Source: an uncultured Anaerosolibacter sp.
Lineage (GTDB): Bacteria; Bacillota_A; Clostridia; Peptostreptococcales; Thermotaleaceae
NCBI GenBank assembly: GCA_937948705.1
Contig: CALECF010000213.1
Location: forward strand, 1 to 8,751
Direction of reading: 5' to 3'
DNA: 8,751 bases
Positions 1 through 6,322 of this stretch are shown here, one piece after another (position 1 is the first letter of the stretch; the number at the start of each line of letters is the position of its first letter). The notes below the pieces were generated by a model. It saw only the letters and a program-made list of their open reading frames with translations. It was not told where the DNA came from and made no database searches. The position numbers were made by a program, and so were the translations under genes.

Positions 1-4
1 CGCT

Positions 5-84
5 AGGAAACCCCTAGGTTTCCTTCGACGACAGCAAAGCTGTCTGAGCACCTTCCTAAATGAGGGCAGGGGATTTCATCCCCT
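5..84. other. Cluster of three short perfect hairpins, possible structured RNA or mobile-element end
   Basis: Three perfect stem-loops follow each other. The first pairs 5-12 with 17-24 (8 bp, loop CCTA). The second pairs 30-35 with 39-44 (6 bp, loop AAA). The third pairs 68-74 with 78-84 (7 bp, loop TTC). They contain far more G and C than the surrounding spacer, and no open frame of useful length or ribosome binding site lies across them. The hairpins are directly visible. Such clusters are known near the ends of IS200/IS605-type elements, in intergenic repeats and in small RNAs. Which of these applies is inference, because the window begins inside the element and no transposase is visible. 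The transcribed strand cannot be decided from the stems. Confidence 0.45.
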
Positions 85-94
85 ACAACCCCTA

Positions 95-141
95 TTTTTT
101 TATATAATAGGAAAGTAGAACTTTCCTATTATATAAAAAAA
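95..141. repeat. Perfect 22-bp inverted repeat with a 3-base loop
   Basis: Bases 95-116 are exactly complementary to 120-141, with AGA at 117-119 as the loop. The inner half of the stem is TAATAGGAAAGT and the outer end is a run of seven T opposite seven A. A 22-bp perfect stem is well beyond chance. The outer A-run (135-141) also forms the U-tract of the adjoining minus-strand terminator, so the two structures overlap. The repeat alone is not a classical terminator, because its T-run is paired inside the stem. It may be the tip of a mobile or repetitive element together with the hairpins at 5-84, or a bidirectional transcription barrier. Confidence 0.8.
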
Positions 142-167
142 CGCATCAAGTCATTCGACTTAATGCG
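135..167 (-). terminator. Rho-independent terminator, minus strand
   Basis: Read on the minus strand, 167-157 pairs with 152-142 to give an 11-bp stem with loop GAAT, followed directly by seven U (141-135). One of the eleven pairs is G-U on the minus-strand RNA but would be a C/A mismatch on the plus strand, which supports minus-strand transcription. It lies about 150 nt past the stop of the PAS-GGDEF-HD-GYP gene and is the first strong terminator after it, so it probably ends that transcript. Confidence 0.85.
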
Positions 168-216
168 GCCTAGATTTTAATATCTAGCAACCCTGATTTA
201 GATAGAATCTGATGGC
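168..216 (-). other. Possible small structured segment in the 3' untranslated region
   Basis: Just before the terminator, 170-175 can pair with 182-187 (CTAGAT with ATCTAG, 6-base loop). The segment 181-186 can instead pair with 199-204 (TATCTA with TAGATA), so the two pairings exclude each other. Short GCC/GGC segments at 214-216 and 168-170 could close the whole unit. No known riboswitch consensus is recognised. The pairings are short and AT-rich and may be chance. Confidence 0.2.
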
Positions 217-314
217 TTTTTTATATGGATGAACCTCGTAATATCCTAAACGGCATATTACTATTGAAAAAAGTGAACAGGCTTATATTGATAAGTCAAG
301 ATGGAACACTAACA

Positions 315-2987
315 TTATGAAGTTCTCTCCCTGAAAAGTTCAACGAACCTACTGACAACTTCTGGATCAAATTGACTGCCAGAACATCTTACAATTTCTT
401 TGAGTGCTTCATCGTGAGAAACAGGGTCTTTATAAACTCTGGCATTGGTCATTACGTCGTAAACATCCACCACAGCAATAATTCTAGATAACATAGGAAT
501 TTCATCGCCTTTTAAGCCTTTAGGATATCCTGTACCATCCCATCTTTCATGGTGAAATAAAATATACTTAGAGATATGAATGAGTTCTGGAGATGTTTCT
601 GCAATTCTATAACCAATCTCAGAATGTCTTTTCATCTTTTCCCATTCCTCTGGTGTTAGTTTCCCTGGTTTCTGAAGAATAGAATCAGATATTGCCATTT
701 TTCCAATATCATGTAGTAAAGCCAATAAGCCTAATTCATTTATTTTATCATTATCAAGATTCAAGCTTTTACCTAGTGCTATACTTAAATCTTTCATACG
801 CTGACAGTGGGATTCTGTTTCGTGACTGCGCTCATATAATGATTTTTGCAAAGAATATATAATGTGGCTTCTAGTACTCTTACTCTCAAGTAACTTGTTC
901 CTATACATTCGTTCCTCTGCTTCTTTAATTACCCCTGTCATAGGTTCGTTTTTGTATTTTATCGCATAGCCGAGGGAAATACTTATTTGTATCGGGGTAT
1001 CGACTGATTCTTTAGACAGACTGTAAATTCTTTGACAGATCTTATCGACGATTTCTTTATCGGTATGAGGCAAGAGAATTGCAAACTCATCACCGCCCCA
1101 TCTACATAGAATATCTTCTTTACGGCAGGCTTTTCTAAGAATCTCTGCAGTTTTCGCTAAAAGCTTGTCCCCTGTTAAATGACCAAAAACATCATTGGTT
1201 AGCTTTAACCCATTTACATCCCCAATAATAATAGCAAGAGGTAGTTGTCTATGAGTATCGAGCCGTTTTAGTTCTTCTTCAAAAAAAGCTCTATTATATA
1301 TACCTGTTAACTTATCATGATAACTCAGGTATTTTATTTTTTCCTCAGCGTCTTTTCTTGTTCTAATGTCAGTGTATATAGCATGATAACCTATAATTTG
1401 TCCATCGACAAAGGTAGGGCCGCCTCGAATGCAAACGTCAATTAAAATGCCATCTTTATTTCTTCTCACTGTATCTACTTCTAGCTTTTGATTTTCAAAA
1501 GCTGTAGCATTGATCGTTTGGCTTTCTTCAACGTATTCTTCACTCACAATTAATTCATCAACGGTTTTTCCAACACATTCATCACCCGTATACCCAAATA
1601 GTTCCGTAAATGTTTGGTTAACACTTATAATACTGCGGTTCATGTCAATATGTACTATAGCATCGGGAGAATACTTAAAAAGAGATTCCAGAATTTGTTG
1701 TTGCTTTCTGATTTGATCTTCTGCTTCTTTTATGAACCTTACATCAGTATAAATAGCATAACCGCCGACAGTTTTGTTGTTTATAACAATAGGTACTCCT
1801 TTAACAAAAACTTTAATTGGATTTCCATATCTATCATACCGTACAGTATCTCGAAATTGACAATCTCCTTTTTCTAAACCAGCCAAGGTTAGATAGCTCT
1901 CCATCTCCTTGAAGGGATCAATAATATCATTAATATATTTACCTTTAACCTCTTCAAAGCTATATCCAAATAACTGAGTAAATTCCGTATTGATACCAAT
2001 AATATGTTCTTTTTCATCAAACTGAACAATGGCATCTATTGAATTATCGAAGAGGCATTCAAATGATTTTTTCTGGCGCAGCAAATCATCTTGATTGTTT
2101 CTTTCTTTGGTGACATCTCTGTGTATTCCAACCATTCTAAGCGCTCTTCCATCAGAGGCTCTCTTCGTTGCTTTACTTCTCTCATGAACCCACATATAGC
2201 TTCCATCTTTTCTACGAATTCTATATTCTGCAATATAAATAGGGGTTTCACCATATACATGTTTATAAAGCTCTTGAACTACCCATTCGCTATCCTCAGG
2301 ATGAATCATGTCCAGCCATTCTTCATAGGAATTTGTAATATCCTTTTCACTAAATCCTCGCATGGTCTTGTACTGCTTTGACCGATAAATACTATTGGTT
2401 TCCAAATTCCAATCCCATACGCCGTCCCCACTACCTTCTAATGCAAAAACCCATCGTTGCTCACTCTCTATTAATGCAGCTTCCTTTTCTTTTATTTGAT
2501 CATAATTATAACGTAATATTTCCTCATTTGCAGTTAACTGTTGTAGGGATGCTTCTAGCTCTTCATTTAATTCCTGTAGCATTTGTTCGTTTTCTTTAAG
2601 TTTTTTTTCTTTCATCTTTAGGGATGAAATATCACTAATAAAGCCCTCAACATAAAGTTCATTGCCCTCTATGTCCTTCTTGATATGCATATTTAAAAAT
2701 GCACTTATCACACTGCCGTCTTTACAAAAGTATTGCACTTCATAATTAGTAAGCTTACCCACTCTTCTGATTTGCAGCAATATGTCTTGCCGATTATAAT
2801 CCTGAGTAAACAATTGTTTTTGAATGTCTTTAATTGAAAGTATCACTTCCTCTGGTGATTCATATTTTAATATGGTTGAAAAAGCCCTGTTTACATATAG
2901 AAATTTTCCATCGAAGGTACTATGAAAAATTCCTATTAGAGCATCATCAAATAACTCCATATAGTTAGTATTCACTTCATTCGTCAT
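315..2987 (-). CDS. PAS sensor protein with GGDEF and HD-GYP domains (c-di-GMP synthesis and breakdown)
   Basis: This 890-residue cytosolic signalling protein lacks membrane segments. Four PAS-type domains lie at about 8-122, 178-297, 308-420 and 432-545. A charged coiled-coil or signalling helix joins the first two (about 123-177). The third and fourth PAS domains resemble each other (both carry an FGY segment and end in YAIYTD or HAIYTD), which suggests a tandem duplication. The GGDEF domain (about 552-705) has the intact GGDEF signature at 631-635 and the inhibitory RxxD site (RKED, 622-625) five residues before it. The HD-GYP domain (about 715-888) keeps HDIGK (759-763), HHERWDGTGYP (812-822) and the DVYDVMT segment. 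In these families GGDEF makes c-di-GMP from two GTP and HD-GYP hydrolyses it, so both activities look possible. What the PAS domains sense is unknown. The start has AGAGGTG (2996-3002) eight bases upstream. It appears monocistronic, ending at the terminator at 135-167. Confidence 0.93.
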   Translation of the reverse strand: MTNEVNTNYMELFDDALIGIFHSTFDGKFLYVNRAFSTILKYESPEEVILSIKDIQKQLFTQDYNRQDILLQIRRVGKLTNYEVQYFCKDGSVISAFLNMHIKKDIEGNELYVEGFISDISSLKMKEKKLKENEQMLQELNEELEASLQQLTANEEILRYNYDQIKEKEAALIESEQRWVFALEGSGDGVWDWNLETNSIYRSKQYKTMRGFSEKDITNSYEEWLDMIHPEDSEWVVQELYKHVYGETPIYIAEYRIRRKDGSYMWVHERSKATKRASDGRALRMVGIHRDVTKERNNQDDLLRQKKSFECLFDNSIDAIVQFDEKEHIIGINTEFTQLFGYSFEEVKGKYINDIIDPFKEMESYLTLAGLEKGDCQFRDTVRYDRYGNPIKVFVKGVPIVINNKTVGGYAIYTDVRFIKEAEDQIRKQQQILESLFKYSPDAIVHIDMNRSIISVNQTFTELFGYTGDECVGKTVDELIVSEEYVEESQTINATAFENQKLEVDTVRRNKDGILIDVCIRGGPTFVDGQIIGYHAIYTDIRTRKDAEEKIKYLSYHDKLTGIYNRAFFEEELKRLDTHRQLPLAIIIGDVNGLKLTNDVFGHLTGDKLLAKTAEILRKACRKEDILCRWGGDEFAILLPHTDKEIVDKICQRIYSLSKESVDTPIQISISLGYAIKYKNEPMTGVIKEAEERMYRNKLLESKSTRSHIIYSLQKSLYERSHETESHCQRMKDLSIALGKSLNLDNDKINELGLLALLHDIGKMAISDSILQKPGKLTPEEWEKMKRHSEIGYRIAETSPELIHISKYILFHHERWDGTGYPKGLKGDEIPMLSRIIAVVDVYDVMTNARVYKDPVSHDEALKEIVRCSGSQFDPEVVSRFVELFRERTS

Positions 2988-3026
2988 CTCAATAGCACCT
3001 CTGCTCCCTAATGTGTAGATTCCTAC

Positions 3027-3054
3027 CTAATACTTTCTCATCTGCTCACGACAA
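3027..3054 (-). promoter_or_regulatory. Weak candidate sigma-A promoter for the PAS-GGDEF-HD-GYP gene
   Basis: On the minus strand TTGTCG (3054-3049) is followed after 16 bases by TATTAG (3032-3027), about 40 bases before the start codon. Both boxes deviate from TTGACA and TATAAT, so this is only the best-placed candidate in the 271-bp spacer. A TATAAT at 3106-3101 has no acceptable -35 box. Confidence 0.25.
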
Positions 3055-3184
3055 CAATTTGTTCCTAAAAGTTGATATGAAAACTCACTTATCATAGATG
3101 ATTATATATGCCAAGTCACTACCCATATCATCTTGATTAAATATTTCCCTTAATTTTTACAATTTCCTTCAATTTCACCTAAAA

Positions 3185-3204
3185 TTTTTTAAATATTTAA
3201 AAAA
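3185..3204. repeat. 20-bp perfect all-A/T palindrome
   Basis: Bases 3185-3194 (TTTTTTAAAT) are exactly complementary to 3195-3204, in the spacer 55-75 bases past the stop of the beta-propeller gene. On the minus strand it is followed by four T, so it might act as a weak terminator. An A/T-only stem without a loop is not a convincing one, and it may simply reflect the AT-rich spacer. No stronger terminator is visible between the two genes. Confidence 0.4.
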
Positions 3205-3258
3205 CATGAGTTATTTAGTTATTATCAAAAGACCTGAGCTGCATAGGAAGGTGATTGA

Positions 3259-5031
3259 TTAATAAATTTTCACTCCAAATATCTTTTGCCCTCTCGTACC
3301 TACGACAACCATATTTTCAAACACAGCTGGAGAACCTTCTACATTGGAACCTAATATGATCGTATCTAATATCTGTCCTGTTAAACCGTTTATTAAATGC
3401 ATGTTTCCTGCTGAATCACAAAGGATAAGGTATCCCTCTCCCGCTTCTGTGTATACATCCACAGGAGAACTCCATGAATAGTTAGTCGTTTCTAACCTCC
3501 ATATTTCTTCACCTGAACTTTTATCGAGCCCTACAAGCAGACCTCTATTGAACCCTCCCCATCGAGCAAGATTATATATGACCATATGCTTAAGAGCGCC
3601 TTTCCCAACAACAGGTGTGGCTAAAGCTCCTCCATTGTTGGGCTTATCGCCTAGCTTAGTATCACATTTATAAGATTTTTCCCAAATCACCTGGCCTGAG
3701 AGGGCATCAATTTTTCGGATATAACTCTTCCCTTTTGTCCCTTGTTTGTCCACTTCACAGGCTGTGTACAGAGCAACTTGTTCTTCCTTCTCTTCCTCGA
3801 TCACAACGGTACTATCCGTATCATCAGTAATGTTTTTTATCCAAAGAGGCTTTAGCGTGTTTAAATCTACGCATTGTAACCAGCCCCCATTATCTGCAAA
3901 GTAAGCTAGGTTTTTATAAACTGCTACAGAACTTTCTATTCCTTGATAATTATTTCCTGAAATGTGATATCTGTATTTTGTTACTTTAGGGTCTATCGCG
4001 ATAGTGTTTCTGGTTTTGTCATAGTTCGTATTTAACTTGACAGTATAAAAAATACCGTTCTCTCCCGCCAATATCATGGTATCTGTTTTTTCGTCGATCA
4101 GTGCTGTTGAATCAAAGGCTGGCCACCCTCTATGGGCAAACGAATCAGAGCCATTAATAAAAAACAGCTTTTGATGGTCTATTAAGCTATATATTCTATA
4201 GCCCATTTCCACCTTTTTTCCGCGAACAGTATTAATCCCTTGACCTACATATAATAGTGGAATTCCTCGAGGATCTACAGTAAGACTCCCTTTTACAGGG
4301 CCAGGGATATGAATACTATCACGGGTAGGACTTCCATCCAATAGATCTAAAAAATAGACATTTCCATCTAACGTTGCATAGATTACCTCACGTAAATCAT
4401 TTTTGCACTTCTTCTCTTCCAGTATATTCATTGTTTTTCGCAATTCTTCAGACCATTCAACAATTGCAGGTTGTCCATTCCATCCTACCCCTGTCCAACT
4501 ATCAATTCCCCCAATAGGTATCTGCCACTGAATTTCTAACTTATTCTCCTTGATATCTGCATGCCCATAACTGGCAGAATCACGATGATGATTTCCTCTA
4601 AAGCAGGTGATTCCCTTTACATTGGAGTAATCTTTGGATGTGTTCATAATGATTTTATCATCTCTTTTGAAATCAGCGATGATGTTCTTGTCTTCTATCA
4701 CTTCATACTTCAATTTATTTAATAATACTTCATCAATCTTATCCATATTAATCACTGCCTCTTTTGCAGCAATCACCGGAGGAATATTATCTTCTTTTGG
4801 AATGTATTCATGAGGTTCTATATCTTTATCTATGATCTCCCTCATTGCTATTGGGTACTCCCTATGGGGGCATTCAGTATCTTCTACAGTGCTCATTTGA
4901 TTTATCAGTGGTTCATTTTTCAGTAATCCCTCATTCTTTTGCCTAAGATGAGATTGAGATATACTCAATGTAGCTAAAATAGTTATTGTCATGACAACAC
5001 ATATTACCATTTTGCTCTCTTTGTTTTCCAT
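3259..5031 (-). CDS. Exported or membrane-anchored PQQ-like beta-propeller repeat protein
   Basis: This 590-residue protein starts with a signal sequence or signal anchor: charged MENKESK, then a hydrophobic stretch at about residues 8-25. No lipobox cysteine is seen, so it is either cleaved or held by the anchor and works outside the membrane. A polar linker of about 110 residues follows. Then comes an FRGNHHRDSASYG segment (about 144-156), seen at the start of the propeller in related clostridial proteins. Blade-like repeats run to the end, for example DGNVYFLDLLDG (222-233), DNGGWLQCVDLNTLKPLW, IRKIDALSGQVIWEK and LVGLDKSSGEEIWRL. This is the PQQ_2 type of propeller, related to BamB and quinoprotein dehydrogenases. 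No catalytic calcium or PQQ site is recognised, so a scaffold, binding or cell-surface role is more likely than an enzyme. About nine cysteines lie in the exported part. The frame is also open to a GTG at 5046, but the ribosome binding site favours 5031. Confidence 0.85.
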   Translation of the reverse strand: MENKESKMVICVVMTITILATLSISQSHLRQKNEGLLKNEPLINQMSTVEDTECPHREYPIAMREIIDKDIEPHEYIPKEDNIPPVIAAKEAVINMDKIDEVLLNKLKYEVIEDKNIIADFKRDDKIIMNTSKDYSNVKGITCFRGNHHRDSASYGHADIKENKLEIQWQIPIGGIDSWTGVGWNGQPAIVEWSEELRKTMNILEEKKCKNDLREVIYATLDGNVYFLDLLDGSPTRDSIHIPGPVKGSLTVDPRGIPLLYVGQGINTVRGKKVEMGYRIYSLIDHQKLFFINGSDSFAHRGWPAFDSTALIDEKTDTMILAGENGIFYTVKLNTNYDKTRNTIAIDPKVTKYRYHISGNNYQGIESSVAVYKNLAYFADNGGWLQCVDLNTLKPLWIKNITDDTDSTVVIEEEKEEQVALYTACEVDKQGTKGKSYIRKIDALSGQVIWEKSYKCDTKLGDKPNNGGALATPVVGKGALKHMVIYNLARWGGFNRGLLVGLDKSSGEEIWRLETTNYSWSSPVDVYTEAGEGYLILCDSAGNMHLINGLTGQILDTIILGSNVEGSPAVFENMVVVGTRGQKIFGVKIY

Positions 5032-5039
5032 AAAACTTT

Positions 5040-5044
5040 CCTCC
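5040..5044 (-). promoter_or_regulatory. Ribosome binding site that sets the start of the beta-propeller gene
   Basis: GGAGG on the minus strand lies eight bases before the ATG at 5031. It overlaps the first codons of the longer frame that begins with GTG at 5046, and that GTG has no ribosome binding site of its own (GTAAACGGAT precedes it). The ATG at 5031 is therefore the better start and removes five residues. Confidence 0.85.
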
Positions 5045-5058
5045 ACATCCGTTTACTT

Positions 5059-5086
5059 CTTATAAACTATATGAAGGAAATTCAAA
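5059..5086 (-). promoter_or_regulatory. Candidate promoter of the beta-propeller gene
   Basis: On the minus strand TTTGAA (5086-5081) and TATAAG (5064-5059) are separated by 16 bases. A transcript starting about seven bases further would begin near 5052 and leave a short leader before the GGAGG at 5044. A start there would put the GTG at 5046 almost at the 5' end, which agrees with the ATG at 5031 as the true start. The boxes are imperfect. Confidence 0.35.
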
Positions 5087-5209
5087 AACATGCTTGTCAT
5101 TCGTCTATGGACCATATACCTAATGTTCTTATACAAAAATTATAGTTTTAAATTTTAGAATTAGTATTTCATTATCATAACCTTTGTTATATAAGCTTTT
5201 ACCAAATAC

Positions 5210-5234
5210 AAAAACCATGACATTTCTGTCATGG
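5210..5234 (-). terminator. Rho-independent terminator of the acetyltransferase gene
   Basis: On the minus strand CCATGACA (5234-5227) pairs with TGTCATGG (5222-5215) around a GAAA tetraloop, followed by five U (5214-5210). The 8-bp perfect stem, stable GNRA-type loop and U-tract on the minus strand only make the direction clear. It lies about 100 bases past the acetyltransferase stop. A weaker stem (5270-5274 with 5283-5287, CCCCA/TGGGG) sits between and has no U-tract. Confidence 0.85.
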
Positions 5235-5332
5235 CTCTGAATGGTGTAGACGATGTATAATGCGTATCACCCCAAAATACAATGGGGACAATAAACCTAT
5301 CCCTTGGGTCTTATATCATACAATTTTTTATT

Positions 5333-5842
5333 CTAGAAAGTTTTAATTCTTCCCATCATTAGTTCATCAACATATTTTCCATTTCGTATGCCTGCTTTTT
5401 TCTTTAGTCCTTCAGTTTCGAAATTAAATTTTTTATATAAATTGATTGCTTTGTCATTGTCAGCAAAAACAGTTAATTCAACCCTTACAAGCATAAGCCA
5501 GTTGTCGGCCATATCAATAATAGCTTCCATTAATTTAGTTCCAACACCATTATTCTGAAAATCCTTATGAACCATAATGCCAATGCTTGCAGAATGACGC
5601 ATCCTAGAGTTTGGAAATATATTAAGCCCAGCAGTACCTATTACTGTTTCTTCCCCTGAAGTTTCTTTAACAACGGCTACAAATTGGTGAACATTGTTAT
5701 CCAAACCTAAAATATAATCTTCATTGCGTTTAATTCTTTCGGATGGAACACCTAGAATATTCTCAAAAACCCCAGGCATACGTCTAAGTTCATTAACGCC
5801 CTTTCCATCCCCAACACATATTGGTCTAATATAAAATTCCAT
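5333..5842 (-). CDS. GNAT family N-acetyltransferase, YhhY-like
   Basis: This is a 169-residue single-domain cytosolic GNAT enzyme that transfers an acetyl group from acetyl-CoA to an amine. The acetyl-CoA binding motif is visible as QNNGVGTKLM (about 113-122), after the strand ASIGIMV. The later part, MADNWL then RVELTVFADN, INLYKKFNFETEG and RNGKYVDE, closely follows Escherichia coli YhhY as I remember it, including the N-terminal pattern of IRP, a PxVxxN-like stretch and LGVP. YhhY is reported to acetylate some amino acids, so a small amine or amino acid substrate is plausible, though not shown here. The length is typical of the family. The frame continues upstream to 6136, but GGGGGAG lies just before ATGATG, and the second ATG (5842) has the better five-base spacing. 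It is monocistronic, with its own terminator at 5210-5234. Confidence 0.88.
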   Translation of the reverse strand: MEFYIRPICVGDGKGVNELRRMPGVFENILGVPSERIKRNEDYILGLDNNVHQFVAVVKETSGEETVIGTAGLNIFPNSRMRHSASIGIMVHKDFQNNGVGTKLMEAIIDMADNWLMLVRVELTVFADNDKAINLYKKFNFETEGLKKKAGIRNGKYVDELMMGRIKTF

Positions 5843-6136
5843 CATCACTCCCCCAATCTTATCAAATATATAAAGTATCTGGATAGGCTCACTGTACCAT
5901 TTTCCTATGATTTTCATCAGATGATAGTACAGACTAAAATAATTACAATAATGTATTATGAATTTCCCTACAGAATTAAAATTACCTTTAATTTTCATTC
6001 CTTTAATTTCGACATCAAAGTCTGTAACAAAATCAGATACAACAAAGAGTCTATGAGTATTTACGATTGCTCTATTTATGCCCATAGAAACGAAAAAATC
6101 GCATAAAGTGCGTCTTCTAATCGATTGTAGATTAAA
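5843..6136 (-). other. Open frame upstream of the acetyltransferase gene, unrecognised
   Basis: The acetyltransferase frame stays open from its start codon back to a TAA at 6137-6139, with an internal ATG at 6085. The part near 6010-6110 reads like plausible protein (RAIVNTHRLFVVSDF, then DFDVEIKGMKIKG). The part nearer the gene (HYCNYFSLYYHLMKIIGKWY) has the aromatic-rich look of translated AT-rich spacer. I do not recognise a family. It may be a remnant of a decayed gene, a rarely used N-terminal extension, or chance. No ribosome binding site precedes the ATG at 6085 (TTTTTTCGTTTCT is just upstream). No convincing promoter for the acetyltransferase gene was found here. Confidence 0.25.
5848..5854 (-). 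promoter_or_regulatory. Ribosome binding site that sets the start of the acetyltransferase gene
   Basis: GGGGGAG on the minus strand ends five bases before the ATG at 5842 and only two before the adjoining ATG at 5845. This favours MEFYIRP as the N-terminus and argues against translation from the ATG at 6085, which would add 81 residues not usual in the GNAT family. Confidence 0.75.
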
Positions 6137-6151
6137 TTAAGGAGGCGATTC

Positions 6152-6289
6152 ATGAAAAGCAAATCTACGATCTTATTCTTAATATACCTATTCTCCGTTT
6201 CTGTTTTAAAGCATACGAAACATCTCCAGATCCTTACACCGTTACAACTTTTCCCTCGTCCTAGAATAAATCACAAACAAATGGTATAA
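6152..6289 (+). CDS. Small ORF of 45 codons with a strong ribosome binding site, hydrophobic N-terminus
   Basis: AAGGAGG (6139-6145) lies six bases before an ATG, an ideal ribosome binding site, and the frame runs 45 codons to a TAA at 6287-6289. The peptide begins with MKSKS, then a hydrophobic segment (TILFLIYLFSVSVL, residues 6-19), then a basic, proline-containing polar tail ending in HKQMV. This looks like a signal-anchored or membrane-inserted micropeptide. No family is recognised. The stop codon lies inside the -10 box of the helicase promoter, so the small ORF and the helicase may be transcribed separately or the small ORF may act as a leader. No clear promoter of its own is seen. It could also be the surviving start of a decayed gene. 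Confidence 0.45.
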   Translation: MKSKSTILFLIYLFSVSVLKHTKHLQILTPLQLFPRPRINHKQMV

Positions 6290-6290
6290 T
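6282..6290 (+). promoter_or_regulatory. Extended -10 promoter of the DEAD-box helicase gene
   Basis: TGGTATAAT is a consensus -10 box (6285-6290) with the TGn extension. The -35 position 17 bases upstream reads TAGAAT, a weak match, as is common for extended -10 promoters. Transcription would start near 6297, leaving a leader of about 26 bases with AAAGGAAG (6309-6316) six bases before the ATG at 6323. A second TATAAT at 6301-6306 is too close to the start codon to leave room for a ribosome binding site. Confidence 0.6.
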
Positions 6291-6322
6291 CAAAGCATCA
6301 TATAATACAAAGGAAGATCTCA

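Noticed and set aside
181..314. Possible c-di-GMP riboswitch near the c-di-GMP gene, suggested by a GGGTTGC segment
   Set aside because: The conserved core of GEMM-I or GEMM-II is absent, and the segment lies after the gene, not before it.
1510..2599. Several plus-strand frames and one minus-strand frame overlapping the PAS domains
   Set aside because: They lie in other frames of a clear long gene with recognisable domains.
3101..3106. TATAAT on the minus strand upstream of the PAS gene
   Set aside because: No acceptable -35 box at 16-18 bases and no TGn extension, in an AT-rich spacer where such hexamers are expected by chance.
5921..6106. Plus-strand frame of 61 codons opposite the region upstream of the acetyltransferase gene
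   Set aside because: No ribosome binding site, AT-rich composition of the translated product, no family resemblance.
6100..6112. CGCA/TGCG stem that on the minus strand is followed by ATTTTTT, like a weak terminator
   Set aside because: Only four base pairs, and no minus-strand gene lies immediately upstream that it could end.
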